Shown here piece after piece: positions 57,091 through 64,000 of a DNA stretch of 64,000 nt. The stretch comes from CAZCGA01 sp964498075. Its GTDB lineage: Bacteria; Desulfobacterota; Binatia; HRBIN30. Every line of letters starts with the position of its first letter. The first letter of the stretch is position 1. Below the pieces are notes generated by a model that ran no database searches, was not told where the DNA came from, and saw nothing but the letters and a program-made list of their open reading frames with translations. The position numbers were made by a program, and so were the translations under genes. The DNA is taken from positions 1 through 64,000 of the forward strand of contig CAZCGA010000014.1 in the NCBI GenBank assembly GCA_964498075.1. The letters are read 5' to 3'.

Positions 57091-58509
57091 ATGTCGCGTT
57101 GGGTGCATACGGTCGCGGTGACGGAGGGACGAGAAGATCATCGCAGCAGGAGCTGGCATAGACTTCTGATCACCGCCCTCCTCCAGCTTGCCGTCGCCAG
57201 CCAGGCGTACGGGCTCGCCGGCGGCGCGGCTCAAGGCGCGTGTGCGAGCGATTGTGACGGCGATGGCCAGGCAACCGTTAGCGAGTTGCTGACCGCGGCG
57301 CGCATCGTCCTCGGCCAGGCACCGCAGAGCGCCTGTTCCACATTCCACGGCCAAGGCGTCGACTCGCTCGTCAGTGCCGTCCATGACGTCCTGCGCGGCT
57401 GCAGCCCGGCGACGGTTACGTCGGCGGCCGCCGCCTCCGGCGTGGCGCTGTCGGCAATCAACTCCACGATACCGTCGATCCTGGATTTCGGGTTTATCGG
57501 CGGCGCCGCAGCGGCTGGCGGCCAGGATACGATTCAGCTTGCCAACGCTGCGTTGCGGAGCGCCTCCGCTGCCGCGCCGCCGAGCGGCCGTGCGAGCGGC
57601 GCCGTCTTCCTGCCGTGCAATCTGGGAGGCGATGTCGGGTTGGCATGCATCTCCGAGTTTGACGGCAGCCTAACGCTGACTGCGTCGTTCTTCAGCTGCA
57701 TGTATCTCGACGACTTCGGGAGCTTCACCGAGCTGGACGGTGACTTGGCGCAGAACCCGGTCGACTTCAGCGTCTGCTCCGGAAGCGGCTCCCTGTTCCA
57801 GATCCCGGTTGTTGGAACGACCACGTTCCTCTACGGCGACGTCCGCCCGGGGAGCAGCGAGCTCGAGATCTTCAGCGAGCAGGGCGGTGCGAACGCCGAC
57901 TACTTCGTCGATCTCGTCCGCATCGTTACCACCAGCGGGACGATAGGCTGCGCCGGGCCGGACCGTCGCGAGACGTATGCCGGCCTCATCGACTTGAGCA
58001 CTTCGACGCCGGACGGTGACCTGGAAACCACGCTGATGACCGATGGGTTGAGTGTCCTCATTGTCTCGATCACCCAACCTTGCGGCACCGCCACCCAGCT
58101 GGACGGCGATCTGAACGTCGACAACTCGCTCGCCAACGGCGACTTCGAAAGGTTCACCGAGACGTTCGAGCAGTTCCGCCTGGCGACGATCGAGAGCGAC
58201 AACAGAATCCAGCGTGCACTTGAAGGCGCGATCACCACCTCCTGCTTGGGCCGCATCGTCGTGCATACGCCTACGGATCTGGTATTCGATCCCAACCAGA
58301 CGTGTCCCTCCGCCGGCGAGCTGCAGATTCAGAGCGCGCAGGGAGTCAGTAACTTTCAGTTTACCGCGACGGGTGGGGTCCGGATCGACGCCAACGGCGA
58401 CCACGTCTTCGAAGCGCAGCTTACCAGTTGCCAGGATGCCACCGTCAACCAGTGCCCCGACCAAGTCTCCTCTCTGGCAACCGCGACGCAGACCGCGCCG
58501 CACCGTTGA
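57091..58509 (+). CDS. Exported dockerin-like protein of unknown function
   Basis: A 472-residue exported protein (signal segment WHRLLITALLQLAVASQAYG). An N-terminal calcium-loop pair (CDGDGQATVSELL ... VDSLVSAVHDVLRGC) resembles the dockerin-like segment of the FG-GAP protein at 9.9 kb, but the second loop has lost acidic residues. The rest is rich in beta strands, acidic Asp-Gly-Asp turns (ELDGDLAQN, QLDGDLNVD) and cysteine pairs without a known family. It may associate with the preceding cytochrome at the surface. Confidence 0.65.
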   Translation: MSRWVHTVAVTEGREDHRSRSWHRLLITALLQLAVASQAYGLAGGAAQGACASDCDGDGQATVSELLTAARIVLGQAPQSACSTFHGQGVDSLVSAVHDVLRGCSPATVTSAAAASGVALSAINSTIPSILDFGFIGGAAAAGGQDTIQLANAALRSASAAAPPSGRASGAVFLPCNLGGDVGLACISEFDGSLTLTASFFSCMYLDDFGSFTELDGDLAQNPVDFSVCSGSGSLFQIPVVGTTTFLYGDVRPGSSELEIFSEQGGANADYFVDLVRIVTTSGTIGCAGPDRRETYAGLIDLSTSTPDGDLETTLMTDGLSVLIVSITQPCGTATQLDGDLNVDNSLANGDFERFTETFEQFRLATIESDNRIQRALEGAITTSCLGRIVVHTPTDLVFDPNQTCPSAGELQIQSAQGVSNFQFTATGGVRIDANGDHVFEAQLTSCQDATVNQCPDQVSSLATATQTAPHR

Positions 58510-58645
58510 TCCCGACGGCCGCCTGTGTTCCGTGTTCCGGCGTGGCGTTGCGCTCGGGGCCACCAGCACCGATGAGCGCGCCGCGGCACACTTGCTCCCC
58601 ATGCCGTGGGCGAGCGATAATGCGCCCGATTTAGGACGTGCTGCT

Positions 58646-59383
58646 ATGAAAATCAACGCGTGGTCGATGTCAGAGATCGGACTCACTAGGAAGTCCAACC
58701 AGGACTCTGTCGGACATTTTCCGGCCCTGAACCTGTTCGTCGTGGCCGACGGCATGGGCGGGCATGCCGATGGAGAGATCGCCAGCCGCATGGCCGTGGA
58801 AGCCATCCGCTCGTTCTTCCAGGATGCCGGCAGTGTCCCGACCTGCCCGTCCGACGTGGACTGCCTCAAACGCGCAGTCGAGCTGGCCAATCAGCGCATC
58901 TACGAGGAAGGCCAGCGCGCCGAGCAGGCGCGCGGCCGGCCGCTCGGCACGACGGTCGTGGTGGCGAAGTTCGACTTGGAAGCCTGCCAGGCATCCTGGG
59001 TCCACGTCGGCGACAGCCGCCTGTACCGCGTCCGCCAGGGACAGCTGGCCTTACTCACGGCGGACCACACCGTCTTCGGTCAGGCGTACTTGGACAAGGC
59101 CGTCATCCCGACCGACCTGCCGCACACCAACCGCCTGGTGCAAGCCTTGGGCACACAGGAGCATGTGGAGGTCACGACGGCCACCGACGTCCTGATGAAG
59201 GGCGACCTGTTCCTGCTGTGTAGCGACGGCATCTCCGGGCAGGTGAATCCGATGGTCATCGAACGGGAGCTGACCGGCAGCGCGACGCTCGAAGAAGCCG
59301 GTCAACGATTGATTCAATTGTCGCTGGAAGCCGGTGGGAAGGACAACGCCAGCGCGCTGCTCGTGAGAATATTGGGCGACTGA
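58646..59383 (+). CDS. PP2C-type Ser/Thr phosphatase
   Basis: A 245-residue metal-dependent phosphatase. Motifs are QDSVGHFP, FVVADGMGGHADGE, GTTVVVA, HVGDSRLYRVR, LLCSDGISGQV and GKDNASALLV, giving all the core metal-binding aspartates. It removes phosphate from serine or threonine residues in the cytoplasm. It is 16 bases before the kinase gene and is the natural antagonist of that kinase; likely substrates are the kinase and the FHA protein threonines. Confidence 0.93.
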   Translation: MKINAWSMSEIGLTRKSNQDSVGHFPALNLFVVADGMGGHADGEIASRMAVEAIRSFFQDAGSVPTCPSDVDCLKRAVELANQRIYEEGQRAEQARGRPLGTTVVVAKFDLEACQASWVHVGDSRLYRVRQGQLALLTADHTVFGQAYLDKAVIPTDLPHTNRLVQALGTQEHVEVTTATDVLMKGDLFLLCSDGISGQVNPMVIERELTGSATLEEAGQRLIQLSLEAGGKDNASALLVRILGD

Positions 59384-59399
59384 CGTCGGGCCCTGCCCA

Positions 59400-62300
59400 A
59401 TGGACGAACCTCGGCTCATCAAGAACAAGTACCGCATCGTCCACCTGATCGGAAAAGGTGGGATGGGAGCCGTGTACGAAGTCGTCCACGAGCTGCTCGG
59501 CGCCACCTACGCGTTGAAGCAGCTGCTCCTGGAGCTGGAGGACAACAAGGAGGTCGTCACGCGCTTCCGCCACGAAGCGCAAATGATGGCGCGCCTGCAG
59601 CACGACAACATCGTGCGCGTCTTCGACATCGACTACGAGCCGGGCTTCGGGACGTACCTGGTGATGGAGCTCATCCGCGGCGACGACCTCGGCAAGCTGA
59701 TCCGCAGCCACGGCCGCCTGCCCTACCCCGAGGTGTTGCGCATCGGTTTCCAGATCTCCGCCGCGCTCGAGACCGCGCATCGCAGCCACCTGGTGCACCG
59801 CGACATCAAGCCGGCAAACATCCTCATCCAGGAGACCACCGGGCGCGCCGTGGTCACCGACTTCGGCATCGCCAAGCGCATCGAAAGCGAAAAGGACGAG
59901 AACGTCACCCGCACCGGCGCCTTCATCGGAACGTACCGCTACTGTTCCCCGGAACAAATCCGCAACGAGAAGGGCGCGCAGATCGACGGCCGCGCCGACA
60001 TCTACTCACTCGGCGTGGTCCTCTACGAGATGACCTCCGGCAACCGCTTCCTCGCCGGCATGTCGGAGATGCAGATCGCCAACCACGTCGCCTTCCAAGC
60101 CGACTGGAAGCTGCCGCTGGAGTTCCCAGAGCCGCCGCCCGCGGAGTTCAGGAAGCTCATCGAACAGTGCATGGGGCGCAACCGTGAAGACCGACCGCTG
60201 GCGGCCGAGGTGATGAAGCGCCTCGAGCGCATGCGCATGGCCATTGAAGCGCGGGAGTTCGTCTCGGCTCCGCCCGAGCCGGCGGTTCCGGCGTTCGATG
60301 TCGCGTCCCTCGACCGCGAACGCGCCAACGTCGAGACGCTCAGGAAGCATCTCCAAGAGCTGGGGACTGACCTTGGCCAGCCGGCGTTGAGGCAGCCGTT
60401 CGATACCGCGGAATCGTTGCGCGCCGACGGCGCCTTCCCCGAGGCGCTCGCCAAATACCAGGAAGCCGCGGCCGCGTACCACCGCGCCCTCGAAGACGCC
60501 GAAAAAGAGCAGGCGACTCGCTCCCGCCGAGCCGTACAGAAGTTGCGCCCCGAGGTCGAAGCGCAAGCCGCCGCGGTGCGCGGGCTACAGGACGAGCTGC
60601 GTACCCTCGACGTCGCGCTCTCCGCGTCGCAGCAGATCAACGACCTGGATGCGCAGCTGGCGGCGGCGCGGCAGGCGGAAGACGCCGAAGACTTCGCCGC
60701 AGCGCAGGCGAGCTTGCAGGGCCTGCGAGAGCGCCTGGCACCGCTGGCCAAGGAACACGCGACGACGCTGCGCAGTACCCTGCAGCGGTTGCTCGCCGAT
60801 GTACGCACTCAATGGAACGCGTTGGCGGCGCGGGTCGGCGATCTCATCACCAGAGACCACACCGCCCCGTTCGACCGCGCCGTCCGCGCCGCCGATGCCG
60901 CCCTCGCCAATGGCGAGTGGCAGGCGTGCCGCACCGCCATCGGACAAGGCCGTGCGGTGCTGGAACAAACGGAAGCGGCCCTGCGCAACCGGGCGGTCGC
61001 GACCATCGGCCCGGTGGTCGACAGAGTGCGCTCGGCACTGGAGGATCTGAGTGCGCGGTCGGGAGAAGCCGCGGCTACCGCCGTGCTGAACTTGAAGGAC
61101 TTCAACGCCGCGGTGGAACGCGGCTTGCGCGAGGGCCGGCTGCGCGACGCCAAGGTGCTGGCCGACCAGGCGCTGGCATCCGTCACCGGCGCGCTCGACA
61201 GCGCCGTGCGCAGCGAGCAGGAGCACGTCGCCCGCGCCCGCGCGGCGCTCGAGAGCTTCATCGCCGAGATCGATATCGAGGCGGCGCACGCGCTCGCGCC
61301 CAAAGAGCTGGCGGTTGCCAACCGCGCGCGGACCCGAGCGGCGGAGGCCGAGGGCCGCGGCGAGCATGGCACGGCCGCAAGCATCTATGAGCAAGCCTTG
61401 GCTGCCTACCAGCCGGTGCGCGAGCGCGTGCGGCAGCACCAATCCGCCCGGCTCGACACGGCGGAGAAGGAATTGACGGCGCTCCTCGAACGTGCCGCCA
61501 ACGCCCCCGACACCGTCGTCGGCAGCGTGCGCAGCAAGGCACGAACGCTCCTCAAGGGTCCGCGGCCACAAAACCTCGCGGCGGCGCTCACGGCGGTCCA
61601 GCAGACGCACGCCAGCCTGGCGGCTGCACTCGAGGAAGCCGTCGTCTTCGCCCAGGCCACGGAGCAGCGCGCCGCCGCCGAGGCGCGGCAGCAGCAAGTG
61701 CTGGCACTCAAACCGACGCGCCAGCAGCTGCGTGTCGCGGACGCCGCCATGAAGGACGCCGAGGCGGTCTTCGGCAAGCGGCAGTGGAAAGTCGCCCAGG
61801 AACGCTACGCCGAGGCCATCGCGGCGCTCGCGCAAGTCGAGCGGGAGGTGCAGGTCCAGCTGCAGCGCCAGCGCGAGCAAGCGCTCGCCGACAGCGCGCG
61901 CGCCAACCTCGAAAAGCTGCTCGGCGGGCTGGACCTCGATGTGGCGCGCTCCGTGGCGGGCGAGGAGCTGCAACGCGCCAACGCGGCCCGCAGCAACGCC
62001 GCGGAAACGGAGAAGCGCGGCGAGCTTCCGAAGGCCGCGACGCAGTATGAAGAGGCGGCGACGCTCTTCCAACTCGTCCGCGAACGTGTCGCGCAGGAGC
62101 AAGCCAAGCAGTACGCCGCGGCGCTGCAGGCGCTGCGGGCGCTGGTGGAACGCGCCGGTGCGGCGCCCGCCGAGGTGGTCGGCACCCCCCGCAGCGAAGC
62201 CGTGGCGCTCGTCGGTGCACGGCGCCCGGACGATATTCCTGCCGGCCTCGCCGCCGTCGCGCAGACACGTGGCAAGCTCGAGGCGGCCATCGAGGAAGGC

Positions 62301-63980
62301 ACTCTGTTTACCGCCGCAACCCAGCGGCGTGCCGCCGCCGAGGCACGGCAGGTCCAAGTCGTCGCCCTCGGTCCGAAGCGACGCCAGATCAAACCCGCAG
62401 CGCGCTTGCTCAAGGACGCTGCAACCGCGATGAGCAAGCGACAGTGGAGCACCGCGCGCGACTACTACCAGCAGGCCGATGGGGCTTTCCAGACCCTCGA
62501 ACGCGAACTGCGCGAGCGCGCCGCCCGCCAGCCCCCTCCCACGAGCGGCTCTGGTTCGGCAGTTTCGAAGTTCCCGACAATCAGCCCCCCGTTGTGGATC
62601 GGCAGCGGCGCCACGGCGCTGGTGGCATTGGTGATCGCGTTGTGGGCACTGAAGGTCGGGCCCTTTGCGCGCTCGGGTCCCGTCGAGCGGCCGGTCGAGC
62701 GCCCGGTCGAGCGGCCGCTCGAGCGCCCGAAGGAAGCGCCGCCTGTTGCAGCGCCGAAGATCGAACCGAAGCCCGCCGAGGCCCCAGCACCTCCGGTTGC
62801 CGTGAATCAGCCCCCGGTGATACGCGAGAAGCCGGACGCGAAGCTCAAGGCGCCGCTCGGAGAGAGCGTGGATCTGCACGTCGCGGCCGTGGACGCCGAC
62901 GACGATCCGCTCACCTACGCGTGGACGGTCGATGGCAAGCCCGCCGGAACCAACACCCCCGACCTGCAAGTGGTAGCCTCCGCCGATCGCGCCGTCGGCC
63001 TGACGATCAGCGACGGCAAGGACAGCGTGAAGTCCAGCTTTCAGATCGCGGCAGTGAAGCCCGCCGCGCCGCCGCCGCCCCCACCCTTCGCGTTGGAATT
63101 CACCCCGAAGCAGCTCGACAAGGTAGGATTCAATCAGGCGCAGCAGTTCGCATTGGTGGTCCCATCCAACGTACCGCCCAACGGGCTGCAGTTCAGCTGG
63201 ACCGTGGATGGCAAGAAGGTCTCGGACGCCCGCAGCTTCGTCCTCAAGGATTACGACCCTACCATGGTGAGTAGCCGCCCAGTCTCGATCGTCGGCACGG
63301 CCAGCAACGCTCAGGGTCAGAGCTTCTCGCACAAATGGGACCTGCAGGTGCGGCCGCCGCCGCCGGAGATCGCCACGAGCGCACCGGCCGATCATACGCT
63401 AGAGCCCGAACCCGGCACGCGCTTGGCGTTCGACGTCGAGGCCAAGCCACCGCTCGGCGCGCAGAAGCTCACCTATGTCTACGAGGTCGACGGCAAACCC
63501 GCGGCACGCGACCGGCGCTTCGAGTACACACCCAGCGACGACAAGCCCCACCAAGTCGTCGCCTACGTCGAAGACAACTTCGGGCAAGCCTCGGCACAGC
63601 GCATCAAATGGACTCTGCAGCCGTCCACCTCGGACATCTCCGGCCGGGTGCAGCAGTGGGTCAAAGAGTACGAGCAGGCCTGGAACCGCAGGGACGTCGA
63701 CAAGATCGCCGAGCTGCGCGACATGGACGCCGGCACCAAGGCGAAGCTCGCTAACGCCTTGAAGGACAGGAAGGACCTCAGGGTGAAGTTCAGCGCCGTC
63801 AAGATCCAGAAGGTCGACCGCAATCAAGCGAAGGTCTCATACGGTCGCCTGGACGAATGGACCAGCCCCGACGACGGTAAGGCGATGTCGATGGCGCGTG
63901 ACGTCGAGCAGAACTTCCTTCTCAACGGCAACAAGCTCACCGAAATGGAAAGTGCACGCGGGGCCAGCGGCGGGCCGTAG
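59400..63980 (+). CDS. Transmembrane Ser/Thr protein kinase with duplicated helical region and extracytoplasmic domains
   Basis: A 1526-residue protein. Residues 10-275 are a Hanks-type kinase (IGKGGMGAVYE, YALKQ, LVHRDIKPANIL, VTDFGIAK, SPEQIRNE), an active RD kinase. Residues 300-1040 are long helices containing a near-duplicate block of about 215 residues. A transmembrane helix lies at about 1063-1088 (GSGATALVALVIALWAL), followed by VERP repeats. Two or three Ig/PKD-like domains (LTYAWTVDGK, LQFSWTVDGKK, KLTYVYEVDGK) and a final NTF2/SnoaL-like domain (VQQWVKEYEQAWNRRDVDKI) lie outside the cytoplasm. It probably senses an envelope state and phosphorylates the FHA partners. The last gene of the locus, ending 20 bases before the window end. 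Confidence 0.9.
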   Translation: MDEPRLIKNKYRIVHLIGKGGMGAVYEVVHELLGATYALKQLLLELEDNKEVVTRFRHEAQMMARLQHDNIVRVFDIDYEPGFGTYLVMELIRGDDLGKLIRSHGRLPYPEVLRIGFQISAALETAHRSHLVHRDIKPANILIQETTGRAVVTDFGIAKRIESEKDENVTRTGAFIGTYRYCSPEQIRNEKGAQIDGRADIYSLGVVLYEMTSGNRFLAGMSEMQIANHVAFQADWKLPLEFPEPPPAEFRKLIEQCMGRNREDRPLAAEVMKRLERMRMAIEAREFVSAPPEPAVPAFDVASLDRERANVETLRKHLQELGTDLGQPALRQPFDTAESLRADGAFPEALAKYQEAAAAYHRALEDAEKEQATRSRRAVQKLRPEVEAQAAAVRGLQDELRTLDVALSASQQINDLDAQLAAARQAEDAEDFAAAQASLQGLRERLAPLAKEHATTLRSTLQRLLADVRTQWNALAARVGDLITRDHTAPFDRAVRAADAALANGEWQACRTAIGQGRAVLEQTEAALRNRAVATIGPVVDRVRSALEDLSARSGEAAATAVLNLKDFNAAVERGLREGRLRDAKVLADQALASVTGALDSAVRSEQEHVARARAALESFIAEIDIEAAHALAPKELAVANRARTRAAEAEGRGEHGTAASIYEQALAAYQPVRERVRQHQSARLDTAEKELTALLERAANAPDTVVGSVRSKARTLLKGPRPQNLAAALTAVQQTHASLAAALEEAVVFAQATEQRAAAEARQQQVLALKPTRQQLRVADAAMKDAEAVFGKRQWKVAQERYAEAIAALAQVEREVQVQLQRQREQALADSARANLEKLLGGLDLDVARSVAGEELQRANAARSNAAETEKRGELPKAATQYEEAATLFQLVRERVAQEQAKQYAAALQALRALVERAGAAPAEVVGTPRSEAVALVGARRPDDIPAGLAAVAQTRGKLEAAIEEGTLFTAATQRRAAAEARQVQVVALGPKRRQIKPAARLLKDAATAMSKRQWSTARDYYQQADGAFQTLERELRERAARQPPPTSGSGSAVSKFPTISPPLWIGSGATALVALVIALWALKVGPFARSGPVERPVERPVERPLERPKEAPPVAAPKIEPKPAEAPAPPVAVNQPPVIREKPDAKLKAPLGESVDLHVAAVDADDDPLTYAWTVDGKPAGTNTPDLQVVASADRAVGLTISDGKDSVKSSFQIAAVKPAAPPPPPPFALEFTPKQLDKVGFNQAQQFALVVPSNVPPNGLQFSWTVDGKKVSDARSFVLKDYDPTMVSSRPVSIVGTASNAQGQSFSHKWDLQVRPPPPEIATSAPADHTLEPEPGTRLAFDVEAKPPLGAQKLTYVYEVDGKPAARDRRFEYTPSDDKPHQVVAYVEDNFGQASAQRIKWTLQPSTSDISGRVQQWVKEYEQAWNRRDVDKIAELRDMDAGTKAKLANALKDRKDLRVKFSAVKIQKVDRNQAKVSYGRLDEWTSPDDGKAMSMARDVEQNFLLNGNKLTEMESARGASGGP
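61217..62520 (+). repeat. Internal duplication in the kinase helical region
   Basis: Two consecutive blocks of about 215 codons. The first runs from RARAALESFIAEIDIEAAHAL through SIYEQALAAYQPVRERV to QVLALKPTRQQLR and ERYAEAIAAL. The second runs from SARANLEKLLGGLDLDVARSV through TQYEEAATLFQLVRERV to QVVALGPKRRQIK and DYYQQADGAF. Corresponding positions match throughout, indicating tandem duplication. Confidence 0.8.
62682..62729 (+). repeat. Four 12-base VERP/LERP codon repeats
   Basis: Four tandem 12-base units coding V/L-E-R-P just after the kinase membrane helix. They form a short extended stalk and may vary between strains by slippage. Confidence 0.9.
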
Positions 63981-64000
63981 CCGCCCACGGCATGCCCGCA

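Noticed and set aside
60585..63395. 936-codon open frame antisense to the kinase
   Set aside because: It lies opposite a gene with clear kinase motifs, has no domain, and arises from high GC at third positions.

Overview
The window is high-GC DNA from a Gram-negative bacterium. Envelope traits include lipoprotein signal peptides, BamE-like lipoproteins, an outer-membrane barrel ending in Phe and a secreted decaheme cytochrome. Two exported proteins carry paired Asp/Asn-rich calcium-loop (dockerin-type) segments. From memory these are frequent in Candidatus Binatota and related former deltaproteobacterial lineages, so that is my best guess for the lineage; no rRNA or other marker here proves it. 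A run of N at 20961-21007 shows a draft assembly, and some frameshifts could be sequencing errors.

Region 1 (1-9.7 kb, mostly minus strand): a frameshifted endonuclease/phosphatase-family gene; thiC with a possible degenerate TPP riboswitch and a downstream thioredoxin-fold protein; two tandem class III cyclase-TolB-like-TPR membrane proteins; a Phd/DUF5678 fusion coupled to a retropepsin-like protease; a deleted zinc-ribbon cyclase; and a nucleotidyltransferase with a small partner. Region 2 (9.9-20.7 kb): a secreted FG-GAP/dockerin-like protein, a cyclase fragment, cysteine synthase, a four-gene operon (MaoC hydratase, Gfo/Idh oxidoreductase, predicted di-iron protein, double GFA protein), a PspC / ECF sigma / anti-sigma-like / PspC module, and two BamE-like lipoproteins. 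Region 3 (20.9-28.4 kb): an exported protein split by the assembly gap and its coupled metzincin-like protease, then a GH63-type glucosidase and class III fructose-bisphosphatase.

Region 4 (28.4-33.6 kb) is accessory: DUF4160/DUF2442, a frameshifted unknown gene, HNH-like and repeated fragments, a decayed copy of the fbp 3' end, a zinc alcohol dehydrogenase, a VOC protein, vapBC and an orphan antitoxin. Region 5 (33.7-45.6 kb, minus) is one long pentose-phosphate operon in transcription order tal-pgi, tkt, rpiA, gnd, zwf, opcA, pgl, rpe, glk. With the fbp and glucosidase upstream it gives a nearly complete route from glucosides or fructose-1,6-bisphosphate into the oxidative and non-oxidative pentose-phosphate pathway.

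Region 6 (45.9-64 kb, plus) is the most interesting. Eight collinear genes encode a flavoprotein fused to two FHA domains and a 2Fe-2S ferredoxin; a lipoprotein with two GlcG/HbpS-like domains; a tail-anchored FHA protein with reiterated D-x-T-R-I-G motifs; an outer-membrane barrel; a decaheme cytochrome fused to LVIVD repeats; a dockerin-like exported protein; a PP2C phosphatase; and a 1526-residue Ser/Thr kinase with extracytoplasmic Ig/PKD-like domains. I infer a phosphothreonine-controlled redox or electron-conduit system across the envelope. I do not recognise it as a described system.
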